NCBI GenBank assembly: GCA_905182995.1
Contig: CAJJDP010000055.1
Span: forward strand, 248,001 to 312,000
Source of the DNA: Paramecium octaurelia
Lineage: Eukaryota > Ciliophora > Oligohymenophorea > Peniculida > Parameciidae
Length of the DNA stretch: 64,000 nt
Reading direction: 5' to 3'
A program made the translations under genes and the position numbers. Below, one piece after another: positions 1 through 11,751 of this stretch (positions are counted from its first letter, which is position 1; the number at the start of each line of letters is the position of its first letter). The notes beneath the pieces were generated by a model. It was not told the origin of the DNA. It searched no databases and saw nothing but the letters and a program-made list of their open reading frames with translations.

Positions 1-435
1 TCTTCTCGAAGATTCTAATTGATCGTCCTTGTGTAATAGTTTGTTCTTAATTATATGATAATCAAATACTTCAATCTCTAATTATCTTAATAATTTGTTT
101 AAATTCATAATCTCATTATCCTTTTTGTTAAGAATTTATGCAAACTTATCTTATTACTCTAAAAATTGGGACGATTTATCCACATCACTAATCCGTTTAT
201 TCTTCTCTATCTCATCCATTAACATTCTTTTCAATTCAATGTTCTCAGCCAACTATTCTTCAAGTTAAGTTCTATAATCCTCAAGGTCATATTTATTATC
301 TCGATCGCAAGCAAATGAAACCATTGAAGTTTTTAAAGAGGCTTCTGATCTGTTAGTAACATCTAATGGTTTCAAGACTTCCCTATTTGATAATTAGAAT
401 TGCTTCTCTTCACTATCTATGTAGTATTTGTTCAT
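1..435 (-). CDS. Coiled-coil protein, C-terminus cut off by window edge
   Basis: With TAA/TAG as Gln the minus strand is open from an ATG at 435 to the window edge (145 codons, no TGA). The start is MNKYYIDSEEKQFQLSN. From about residue 50 the chain is rich in E, K, L, N and Q with heptad-like leucines (for example QLEEQLAENIELKRML), typical of a long coiled coil. No enzyme motif is visible. The remainder lies outside the window, so length and function cannot be judged. The ATG is followed by dense coding and preceded by AT-only sequence, which supports the start. Confidence 0.7.
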
Positions 436-569
436 AAGTTCTTTTAACGAATAAATATTTAATAATATGATGTATAAAAATTTAATGGATATTTGATAAA
501 AACTATAGGTGAAAATAACGTTTAAAATATCTGATTACTAACACTAAGCTTATATCTTAAGAGAAATGC

Positions 570-914
570 TCATCTCCAACACTATTATACATTTAAAAGT
601 TTATTAATTAAATAGACGAATATTAGATTAATCAAATTATTAAATTAATATTTTCTAAGTAATTGGATGACATAATCATTAATTTCAGAATTCGCAATTT
701 CTATTGCAATCCTTTTGTTATTGATTTTTTTAATGTAATATTATTTCTTCCAATATTTTAGTGATATCGAAAAATCGCCTAAAAAATGGTGAATGGATTA
801 TTCAAATTGTGATTTGATTAGACACAAATTATGATTAATATTTATGAGAAAATATAGACAGAGAAATCTATAGACCTCCTCTTTTATATACCCTTTTAAA
901 TCCGCAAAAAACAT
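570..914 (-). CDS. Small unrecognised protein (114 aa)
   Basis: A single ciliate-code frame of 115 codons runs from ATG at 914 to TGA at 570-572 without introns. It begins MFFADLKGYIKEEVYRFL and has a mixed polar stretch, KRIAIEIANSEINDYVIQLL, whose composition looks coding rather than random AT sequence. No domain is recognised. It sits 64 bp downstream of the stop of the next minus-strand gene, which is normal spacing in this window. It could also be an exon of a larger gene. Confidence 0.45.
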
Positions 915-978
915 AAATATATAAAAAGTAAATTAAGATATTAATAATTAAAATATATATAAGATAGTGTTTTATTTT

Positions 979-1499
979 TCAATGACATATTTTCTTCATC
1001 AAAGTTATTTGCTATTCTAAAATTTACTCAACTAAGCTATATTCTTTTTATTTTTCCTACCTAAGTTCTTCTTCAAGTACTTTTTGATCCATTATTTAAT
1101 TTACATCCTCTTTTTAAGATTAGATGTGCTACAGGAAGTGCTATAATTATCGGTTTAGCTTTTATTTGAATTCCTAATCTCTGGAGATTTGCTCGCTTTT
1201 GATACCTTTTTGAATTTAAACAATCTATTTTAGCAAATCAATTTGTCTATCATAATCTAAAGTTGATTGAAAATATATATACCTTTAAGAGATTGTTTGA
1301 TAATTCCTTGTTTTCTGAATTTGTTTAAAATTGCTTTAGCGGTCGAAAAGTTAATCTTACAAATTTAAGCAGAGGCTCTTATAGTCTTGTTATCACATAA
1401 TACAAGTTTGAGAAATTCTATTCTACAGGCAATCTTTTCTTTATTCTCTTTGATGCAATTCTTTTTTTAGAAATTCTCAATTTACTTCGCTTACAACAT
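979..1499 (-). CDS. Small helix-turn-helix-like protein with coiled-coil tail
   Basis: ATG at 1499, TGA at 979-981; removing one 26-nt intron (GTATATATATTTTC...CTTTAG) gives 164 aa. Residues about 20-70 contain IRASAQICKINFSTAKAILN followed by KFRKQGIIKQ. This is the spacing and composition of a helix-turn-helix or homeodomain-like fold, with basic residues after the second helix. The C-terminal half is Q/E/K-rich and probably a coiled coil. A DNA-binding role is inference from the fold-like pattern only. A second small HTH-like gene lies at 13223. Confidence 0.6.
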
Positions 1500-1632
1500 T
1501 GATATATTAAAAAATATTAAATTAGTATTCTGAAATAGAATGACTTATTAGGAATGAATTAGAATTATAGAAACAATTAAATTCTTCCCATAGATATCGA
1601 AGTATATTGCCTCTTAAAACTAATAATTGTTA

Positions 1633-2143
1633 TCAGGTTTAAATGATAAGAAAATTATTACTAGGAATTATTTAAACTATATTTTTGAATTTAAGAACTT
1701 ACTGGATAGAATTGAAATTCTAAATATATAAAGAAGAATAAGCTTTTAACATGCATTAGAACATAATATCATTAGGTATATGAAACTTTTAAGTTTATTT
1801 TTGATTGAATATCAAATAATGTAAACTTTCTAATTTATTCTCACGATTTTAGGGTAAATACTACATTTTTTAATTATATTGTTATGTTATTTTTTTAACA
1901 TCCCAATCATGTTCAAATATATTAGTCATCTTATTTTTATCCTTAAAATATAAACAAATTGCCACCATATTGCACTCCATAAGTTTTTATAATATTTTTG
2001 TAAACTTATTTACTTATAAATTATTTAAGGCTTTAAATAATTACTAGGCTTGAAGAGTTATCTGTTGTTCAATTCGTTCTATTTTAACTTCTTTATTAAT
2101 TAATTTTACCTTCTTTTATTCCTTATTTTGAGTTAAAAGTCAT
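1633..2143 (-). CDS. Unrecognised protein (159 aa, one intron)
   Basis: ATG at 2143 and TGA at 1633-1635; splicing a 31-nt intron (2079-2109, GTAAAATTAA...AAAATAG) gives 159 aa in one frame. The chain starts MTFNSKQGIKEERIEQQI, then has a Q/L/K helix and a mixed region containing NMVAICLYFKDKNKMTNIFE. No family is recognised. The opposite strand gives only a hydrophobic translation, so the minus strand is preferred. Confidence 0.5.
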
Positions 2144-2212
2144 TCCATTTTAACTGATCTTTCAATAATTATTATCCTTTTAATAAAATAAATTGTAAAT
2201 TATACTCCCTTT

Positions 2213-2494
2213 TCAAACGAAACCTATGCTTTTTTCATTTTACCATTTATTCAGATTATCTAATTAAGGATTGGTTTGTGGTTTATTATAAAATTATTTT
2301 CTAACTAAAAAGAAACTTTCCTCATACTCAGCACTGTTTTATCTTCCATTTATTATAAATTTATGTACATCCTTGCAAATTATGATTTCATAATTGATTA
2401 CATAATTGTGCTTCTTTAAATGCCAAAAATTATCTATAAGGAGATTTTAATTATAATCCTACATCTACTTCAGCAATAGTTTAATTTTCATCAT
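2213..2494 (-). CDS. Possible small gene or exon
   Basis: A frame of 94 codons from tandem ATGs at 2494/2491 to TGA at 2213-2215 holds a well-mixed stretch with KKHNYVINYEIIICKDVHKF and SAEYEESFFLVRKQF. Composition suggests coding on the minus strand. Alternative frames on both strands are also open, because TGA is rare in such AT-rich DNA. Exon limits and even strand are therefore uncertain. No domain is recognised. Confidence 0.3.
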
Positions 2495-2771
2495 TTATTT
2501 GTTTTTAAACACTATATAGATATATCTATCTTTATCCTAAAGAATAGATCAAAATCTTTTAAGTGAATATTTAATTTACTAGGAATCTGGCCCTATAAAA
2601 TTTGAATTCTGAAATTAAACTTAGAAGGTTTATAAGATAAAATTAAATATCCACAAAATATAGTTATATTAAAAATTAGATTATAAATTGAAGATCTTAA
2701 ATATCAAATAGATTATCTATGGAATTAATTCAAACAAAATAAAATAGATATCCATAACTTTTATATATGAA
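2495..2771. other. Unassigned AT-rich stretch
   Basis: Open frames exist on both strands: a plus frame ending at TGA 2767-2769 with a coiled-coil-like KIRLQIEDLKYQIDYLW, and a competing minus frame. Neither has a convincing start codon. It may hold the end of a small plus-strand gene converging on the giant gene, or an upstream exon of the 2213 gene. I could not decide. Confidence 0.3.
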
Positions 2772-5700
2772 TCAATAATTTTGTATTTCTTATTAAGTAA
2801 GTTGTTGTGATTGTAACTGTTTATGCTGTTGATTCTATTAATAATTATAAAAATTATAATACTTTTATATGATTTAATCTAGAATTTTCACTGGCTAGCA
2901 AAGCTAATTTGTTTTCTAATTCTATAATTTTTTTATCTTTCTCAAAATCATTGCTCATTCCATAACTGTGATTGGCACTTCGAACTGAATTCTGCTTGCC
3001 TGACTATTAAAGTTGTTCCTAGAGTTGATTATATTCAATATCCTATGATTTTATTTTTTCCACTAAGATTTGAATTTCTTCTAACATCTCTTAATTTTAT
3101 TATTAGAGCTCAACAAATTATTGGCTTCTTTGTGATGAGCGATTGGGAATTGCATTCAGAATCAGCAAATTTATCATTTATTCCAATGTTTAATCGCTCT
3201 AATAACATAATTATAAAGCATACATAAATAGGAAATTCTTATAAAATCATTTATCGATATTAATTTTCTGTATCCTTTTATGGTAATTTGGAGTTTCTAA
3301 GATTTAATTCTAATTATTTATTTTTCTAATTGGTTAATTATATAATTACTTATTATTCTTGCTTATAATTTTCAATCATATCAGCTAAGTCATTTTCTGA
3401 GTCTTATAACTTTAAATTCAACTCATCTAATTGTGTGGTTAATTTTTAGATTCTTAATTCAAGTATTTTGTTTTCCTATTGAATGTTGAGATTATTAATT
3501 GTGATATTTGGATTTAATGATAAATTCTGATTTATTCTTAGGATCGCAAGTTCATTTTAGTAGTTGTCTGATTAATATTTCAATTTACTATTCTCATCCT
3601 CTAATAACTTTATTTCTTGATCCTAATCCTCATAGCCCTTTTATAAAATCTTAAATTATTCTTCCAACGAATTAATTAATCTCTATTTTTCTTCGATTTC
3701 CTTATCATAGAACTTAACCAAATTATTTGACTGATCCTTCTCACTTCGACTATAATCTCTTTAAGAATTTGATAATTACTACTAAAGCTCTATAATTTTA
3801 TCTTTTAGAGCTCTCTTTTTCTACTTTTACCTTTACTCATATTCATTATTTTATAATAAATTAACTTATCTTTGCAGATTTCTATTTTATTCTTCTGAGT
3901 CTCTTAAGCTTTTCTACAGTTATTGTAAGTTTTTTTATAATACTTTTATTTAGTCCATCTGCTTATCAGACGCAGTAGAATTTTCATTTCTTCCTTGCTT
4001 AGATTAGCTTTAAAGTTTTTCAATTTGTCGTTTATAGTTTTATTGTTCATTTTAATTAGTGTTTTATTCTGATGTTATTTATTATTTTAATATTATTATT
4101 TCTTACTTTTATATTTCATTTTATTAAGTTAGTTGTCTGATTTTTTTTCTTAATTCATTAGATTGATCAAATTTTGACTTCTATCCATCACCCTTAAGCG
4201 TTTCATTCTCATTAATCAATTAGTCGATAGTCTACTTTAATTCGGCTATTTCATTTTACTCTAATGTTGAATCCTAATTGATACCATTCAGTTAATTCTA
4301 CAAAAATCTGATTTAATTTTGATAATTTCCTTATTAATCCTATAATTATTTTAACTAAGTTGATAATTTTCTAATTTCATCCTAATCCTATTGTCTGATA
4401 TTATTCAATTGGCTAATCTATTTTAATAGTTATTGATTCAATTGATTAGCTGATTCTAACTTTTCGTTTGCTTATTGATTGTAGGTATTAATATCCTTTT
4501 ATTAATTAAATATTTATTATGATAATTATTAATTTTATTTTTAAAGCTTTTCATTTTAAACAGTTTAATCTTAAGACTATAAAGTTAATTGACCAAGTTT
4601 ATTCTATAAATCTTTTAAGTCCTTTTTTGACATGCTTAACTAATCACTCAATTATTATTGTCGTTAATTATGCTCTTCTGATAGTTTTTTGATTTCATTC
4701 TCTTGTCTAAATTATAAATATTTAACCTTTTCATCATATTCATTTAGTTGTTTTTCTAATTGAAAATGAGAAGATGAAAACATTTAAACTTAACTAGTCA
4801 ACTTGATATTTTATTCATGCAATTATTAGATCTCTTCTGGTTGATGGAAGGTAACAGTAGATTCATAATTTATAGACTCTTTTTCTTAGTATTACTTAAT
4901 CTCATCCTCCAAATGAGTAATTCTATTTTACAATGTTTTAGCTTATTTATCATACAATACTAATTGGTGTTGTAACTCTTTATTCATTTAATTTGTTTTA
5001 TTTTCTTTTTCCTGTATTGCTTCATATAAGTGTTTAAATTTCAATTCTTAAGAGGCTGTCAAATTTGTCACAGATTGATTGTCTTTGAATTTTACATTCT
5101 GCAACTCGATTTCCATTTGATGTAACTAACTTTTAAGTTAATTGTTTTCATTCACAATAGTCACCTATAACTCTTGATAATAATTTTATTATTGTAAAAA
5201 GTCCTGTTATTGTCTCTATATCTCAAATTCACGTTCTCTTAATTGTTAACCCATCTTTAGTATTTATTATTTATTCTCTTAATTTTGTTTGTTTAATTGA
5301 TCTACTTAATCCAATAGATCAACAGAATTATTATGAAATGTTGATATCTATCTTCTTACACTATTCTGATAATCTATCATCTTCTACTCATGTTCTAACT
5401 TCACCTATTCTTAATCATTTATCAATTAATCAATTTATTCATTTAGTTATTCATTTATTAATTAGTACTATGTAATCTTTTATCTAAGATCATTCATCTC
5501 TCTAACATTATTCTAAAGCTATGATTCAAAGAAATTCTTCCTATACGTTATTTCTTCATTTATTTTTGACTTTTCTTATAATTCTTTCTCTAATTCATTT
5601 ATTCTCTAAGTTGAAGAAAATGTAGTTTAGTATTATGATTATTTTTCAATTTTTTTCTATTATTGTTCTATCAGAATTTATAATTCTTACATTTAATTCT

Positions 5701-8700
5701 AAACAGGCATATACATTTATTGTAAAGATTATATTTATAAATTTAGACTTCGAATCTCTGCATTTTATTATTCAGTTTATTATTAGAGATTTTTATTTTG
5801 AAGAATTTTTTCTTGCAATTTAGAATTTAAATCATTAATTTATTTATCAGCTACTAATTAATTATTCTTAGCATCTTCCTCAGAACATTGCGATTTATTT
5901 AATTTTTATAAGTTTTGCAAAGAAATATTTAATAATTTAACTTAAGATTGCAATTACTATTTTTCTCTTTCTAAAAATACTTATTATTTTTCATGTTAAG
6001 CTTACTGTTCTTGTAATTGTTATTTCAACTATTAATATGTCCTTTCTAATTAGTTGACCTTTATAGCATAATCTTCATTTCTTACCAACAGCTTGTTACT
6101 ATCTATTATTATCTTATTTTATTCCTATTCTAACTATCTTTTCTCATTTTCCAAATTATCTATTTTATCAAGATATAAGTATAATTATTTCTATTATTCC
6201 TCATATTTCTTCTCTATTCCATTTTTCTTTTCTTATTAGTTTTCATAATTCGAAATTAATTAATTTTATTCTTAAATTTTATTTTATAATTCTACATTTT
6301 ATTATTTTAATTGTTAATTCTCAAATGATACTATTTAAGAAGTTTAATCTTGTTTCAATTAAAATACTCTAACTTCAGAATTTTACTTAACAGTTACCAA
6401 TTATTCTTACTTTAACTTCATCTATAATTCTAAAATTTGTTATTCTTGTGTTTAGTTTAATTCATTTATTACAGTTATATTTTTTCTTAATTCTTTATTT
6501 TAATCATTTAGCCTATCTATTTATTGATAGAACTCAGAATGCTCTTATTATAATTGATTTATTAATTGAATTTATTAGGTTTTTGATGATTATAAGTTTT
6601 CTAATTATTGGTTCATAGCCTTTACTTTTGAATTAATTTAATCATCAAATGATACACTGCTTATTTCGTTTTTCCTCTTTTAATTTATTTCCCTCTCCAA
6701 TTTTTCCTAATTTTATTATGAAGATTCCAATGCCTTTTGAACGTATTAAAGTTTAAGAATCAATTCACTGTTTTCATTTTTAACTTAATTCAAACTTTGA
6801 ATTGTTCTGGTTAAATCATTTTATAGATTTTATTTATCTTAATTAAGTTAATCTACTTAGTTTCTTAATCTTATATTTGTGTCAACTATTTCTGAATTCA
6901 TTTTTTCGATGAGTTTATTATCAGCAAATGATTCCGAAGACTGTTGATGAAAGCATGGTAATTTGTTGCTTCCATTTCCCATTAAAAACTGAGATTCTCC
7001 ATTCCAATCAACTTCTGATTTTTCCTACCTACTCGACTCCGATCTCTTGCTCATTCTGTGTATTGAACTTTTCATTGTTTATAAATGGGAAACAGCAATC
7101 TATTTAGGTTAGACATTCTTTTATTTATTTTACAATTCGATTTTTAATTGTTTGATCAATTGCTACTAATCCTGTATTACAACCATGGATTACTCTTTCA
7201 AATCCAACTTTCCTTTTATTAGTTTATTCTCTTATTTTAACTTCACAATTTCTTCTTTTAAATACAATATCGAATTATCCTTTTCCTCATTAATCATTTA
7301 GAGATTATCAACCCTTTCTTAAAATTCATGTTGATCTATTAGTTGTTATTATAATTTTTCAAACTCACTTAATAATTGTTGTGTATATTCTCTTTATTAA
7401 TCAATAACACTGTCTTTTTCTGATAATTTTAACTGGGTTTAAGACTTTAACTAATTGATTTCAGCATTCTTTTTTACTAATAAATCATTTAATGCTATGA
7501 TTTAAACATTAAAATCCATGATAGGGAATTCGAGTTTTTAATTTAAACTTTATTCTTTCATTTCCTCTAATTATTAAGTCAACACATCCATTTATTTGTT
7601 ATAATGATTTTATAACATTTAAATTTATACATTTTTAACCATACTCTTTTATTTAGTAGCTTCTTATGCATCTTCTTATAATTGCTTATATTAATTAGTT
7701 ACTATTTCAAATTATTGTTTTAAATTTTGCAATTCATTTATTAAGCCTGAATTTTGTGATGTCTATTATTGTAGCCTCATTAATTATATAATTAAATCTT
7801 CATTTAATTTCTATTATTCTTTCAATCTTTCATTCCAAGTTTAAACCTCCATTTCTTATGCTTCTGCTAATTCATCGCATCTTTCTCTTTCTTCTTAAAT
7901 TTATCGTTTCTGAATAGTGATTCTTTGATTTAGATTTTCAATCTCTTTTTTAGCTTCTTAATCTTTTTATCCCAACTTTTTATTAGCATTTTATAACTAT
8001 AATTCTAATTCATTAATTCTTTTTTAAAATTAATGTAATTTCTGTTTCAATTCCAATATATAACTCTTCTAATTTCCAATTTCAATATCTTTCCCTTTTA
8101 ATTGAAAATCATCAATAACTAGTAGATCATTTTTCTATTCATTGATGATTTTTAATTCTAAAACAACTTACTTATATAAGGTTTCCACTCTTGACAATTC
8201 TGACTATAATTTTATGATCTCTGATTCTTTCTCAGCTTGAGCATTTAATGTTTCCTTGTTCTTCTAATGGCTCAAATTATAGACTTGCTGTGCCTCAAGT
8301 TGAGAGAGCTTCAATTATTCTTTGATTTACTTTCCTTCTCTTACAGAATTATCATATTGCTGTTACAATTAGTCTATTTTAGTTTAAAAGATATAGATCT
8401 CCTTTTTATGGGCTAAACTTTATTAATTGATAACATTTAATAACTCTACAATTTCAATATAATTTATACCTTCTTTGCTATTCTTTAATGTGGCCATCTA
8501 ACTCTATATTAATTCATCTTTTCTTTAATCTCTACTATTAAAATTTGATGCCTTATCCTAAAGTTCATTTACCTTGACCTTCATCATATCTAATTCAATA
8601 ATCAAATTCTCTCTCTCCTTTTATAAATCTAAAATTTATTTATTAAGTATTGTTATTTAAAGATTAAATAATTCTTTCTAAGAATTTAAAAATTAATTAT

Positions 8701-10264
8701 GATTTTATTCAATTACGTAAATCTTTTCCTTATTAGATTATTCTATCTATGCCTATTGCATTTGATATTAGTAAGTTAATTGTTAGATATCTTCTTTAGT
8801 CTATTTCGATAAATTATTATATTTTTCAGTCCAAAATGAATCTATCTATTTGATTTATCGATTTAATTCTTCGTTTGATAAAGTTATAACCTTTTAGGAT
8901 TACATCTTATTATGATTGTTTAATTATTCATTTTAGATTAATAATTCTTTCTCTCTCTGATCAAAATTCAATTTCATCTACTCTATTTCTTGAACTTTCA
9001 AGACTTTGATCTCCAATAATTAGCTTTCCGATTATTAAAGCTACTAATTTTTCAATTAAATTTCCTTTTAAAACGAGTTTATTTATAAATTCAATTATTT
9101 AATCTAAGCATCTGATTCTGTTTATGATAAACAAAAGGATTTGTGTTTTTCACTCAGTTACCTTTATAAATCTAAATTTTAGTTCTTTAATTGATTGATT
9201 TCATTATTCAATTTTTATGTATATTAATTGGTGGATTATTATTAAATATTTAAATCTTTTTCTAGATTATCAATCTATACCTTTAGATCTCCCTTTTTTC
9301 TATCGAATTGAGTGTTTTCTGATTCAATTGCTAATTATAATTTCTGAATCTGAATCATCATTTCTTACAACTTCTTTTGATTTTAATTGTTGATCTATTC
9401 AAAATTTTAATTGTTTTCTTTTATTTCTTATGCCTTTTTGGCCAGATCTTAATTGGCCTTTTCAATTATTGTATTTTTTTATACTATTTCTTGTTCCATT
9501 TAAGTAATCTTCATTTATGCTTACAATTAAAATTAGGCTAGCTTATCATGAAAGTCTTATTACAATTTCTACTAGATTTATTATGCTTAAATCAATTATT
9601 AGGACTTTGTTGCATTTACAGCTTCATAATTGGCAGTACTCTAGTAGATTTCATTCTTTTTGATATTAATTTCCTTCGTTAATTTATCCAATTAATCATT
9701 TTTTAAAGACAACTCAGAAGTCAATGATTCTATTTTACTTGTAGCTGACAATTACAGTTTACGAATTTATTCTTAGAGTTCTTCTATTACTTTTTTAGAA
9801 TTGGAATCCAATTACGAGACCTGGTATGTTTTTTATTATTATAAACTGTCATTATTTCTCTGTAATTATAGTATTTCATTCCTTAACTTTTGGATATCTG
9901 CGTTGCCTCTTTCCAAAAGCTGTTTACTTTAATTTTTTTCAATGTTATTAGTTTCTTAAACTTACTTCAGCTAATTTCTTAATTAATTATTTTGGTCAGT
10001 TAATTATTCAGTTGCTTTCTTTTGATCAGTGTTAGCTTGGGAAATCTACTGAATCTGAAGTTGTAATGATTGATTTATTTGAATTTGCTGTTAAAGTTAA
10101 TTAACTTGACCCTTATAATCCAATTCCAATTATGACAATTATTGGTTCTTAGTTTTCACTTCATTTTGCAAAGACTTTATCTCGAATTCTAATCTATTGT
10201 TTTTGTTCAATGAGTTTCTGAGCCACACTTCTTAATTTCGATTCTATTCTGGTGTTTGAGACAT
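2772..10264 (-). CDS. Giant coiled-coil protein (about 2479 aa)
   Basis: One ciliate-code frame from ATG at 10264 to TGA at 2772-2774, with two introns near the 3' end (25 nt at 3199-3223, 28 nt at 2835-2862), predicts about 2479 aa. The total divides exactly by three. The start is MSQTPEQNRNQEVWLRNSLN. Almost the whole chain is L/K/E/Q/N-rich heptad-like helix, with a Ser/Asn-rich break near residues 1064-1130 (KSSIHRMSKRSESSRQ onward). An internal ATG at 7075 is in frame, and no TGA separates it from the upstream half. No motor, nucleotide-binding or membrane motif was seen. A cytoskeletal or basal-body scaffold is plausible but inferred. I did not check every codon for further in-frame TGA or introns. 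Confidence 0.75.
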
Positions 10265-10721
10265 TAAATTAATTATATAATATTTGAAGAAATTATAACA
10301 TGATTCTATTGTATTTTTCATTAAACAAATACAATTAATAAAAGCAATACAGTATTCAGCCTACTCTACTTAAAATTGAACAAAATTCTTATAATCATTT
10401 ATAAATGGAAGTGATGAAGTAAATTTTTAGTATTATTGAAATCACTTTGCTAGCCCAAAGTTTACCTATAATATAAAATAAGAAAATGATCTATTTAAAT
10501 TAGGTCATTCCATTAACAAATTTATCTTGTAAATAATCTATAGAGTGTTAATAAAAATAAAATATTATTCATTTTAGGATTCTCATCAGACGAAATTTAT
10601 TATTTTTAATTTATCAGTTCCTGCTTATAGTGAGTCAGAGATTATTAAACTATCTTGATAAAAAAAAGAATTAAAATTTAATGTATTTAATTATGATAAA
10701 AAAATGTTTAATAATTTTACA
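10265..10721. other. Intergenic, nothing recognised
   Basis: AT-rich sequence between the start of the giant coiled-coil gene and the 3' end of the trichocyst-matrix-protein remnant. No convincing coding frame, RNA gene or repeat was seen. It must contain the promoter of the giant gene. Confidence 0.5.
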
Positions 10722-11073
10722 TCATTATTATTCAGCTTCTCTTCTGGCAGCCAATCTTTCTAATTCAAGCTTCATATTCAACTTGGAAATTGTGGCCTAT
10801 CTTTTGTTAGTATAGCCAAAAATTTAGTTACCTCTTTCACCTTTTTATGCGTTGTAGATCATCATGTCCATTTTGCTCTTATGCGACTGCTGATTTAAAG
10901 GAACTAAGGATTCCCTTGATTGAATCTAATGGAGAATGAGTTTTAAACTTGTTTTCAACTTCAACCACGATGTTCATGATGCTTCTTTTACCACCAAATT
11001 GGACTAGATACTTTGACATCAAATTAGCATTGCTTATAGATAAGAAAACCAAGATTGTGAATGCAATTTTCAT
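10722..11073 (-). pseudogene. Trichocyst matrix protein remnant (N- and C-terminal ends only)
   Basis: The first 67 residues (signal-like MKIAFTILVFLSISNANLM, then KRSIMNIVVEVENKF and PLDSIKGILSSFKSAVA) align by eye with the start of the intact TMP gene at 16193-17245 (KRNIMSIMTEVESKL, PLDTIKGILNNFKSEVA). The frame then shifts near 10868: IYNAQKGE, matching VYNAQKTE of the intact copy, is in another frame. That frame runs straight into a TMP-like end, LELERLAARREAEQQ, before TGA at 10722-10724. About 230 central codons present in the intact gene are missing. It probably encodes no functional matrix protein. A sequencing error could explain the frameshift but not the internal loss. Confidence 0.75.
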
Positions 11074-11751
11074 TTATTAATAATTGATTTTTCTTATTTT
11101 CGAAAGTTCCTTTTATACCACAAAATTGTAAGGTTAAAAACGGATTGTGGCATGAAAAAAACATAATTATTTATTAAAAACGTGTTGTTTTGTTTCTTAT
11201 TTAGTATTTAAAATTAATTTTAATCCATGTATTTTTATTAATTAATTTTTCGAATGATTTTATTTAAGGAATTAATTTTTTGAACTAATTTCGATTAACG
11301 GAAATTTAGATAATTAGATAGTAAATAATTGGAGACATACTCAATTTCCAATACAGCCATGAATTTCTATTTAAGGATATATCTTAGTTAATAGATAATC
11401 AATTTATAAAGATTCCTTATTTTTTTATTTAATTTTAAGAAATTTCTATAAATGTAAATGTAATTTTAATATTCAGATCAATAGCTTAAAAAAGAGGAAT
11501 GATAATAATGTAATATATTTGATATATTATAAATTTAAGTTTATAAGATATTTCATATATAAAGTCAATTTTTGATTATTATTAATATTTTATACATTTC
11601 TCAATCTTTCAATATTTTAATATCCTGTTTTGAATGAGGTTAGTATCTTTTCAATGAATGATTTTATACATTAATTATAATGTGACTGTTCATTTTAACT
11701 TGACAGAAAAAGTTTAGCATCTTGATTATTGATTTATATAATTATTTAATC
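11074..11751. other. Divergent intergenic region
   Basis: AT-rich spacer between the TMP remnant (minus) and a coiled-coil gene (plus). No frame with coding-like composition was found. It presumably held the TMP promoter and contains that of the plus gene. Confidence 0.5.

Noticed and set aside
3045-3227. Standard-code plus-strand open frame of 60 codons
   Set aside because: It lies antisense to the giant coiled-coil gene, whose minus frame and a 25-nt intron at 3199-3223 fit exactly; the plus translation is a shadow. The same applies to 5635-5823.
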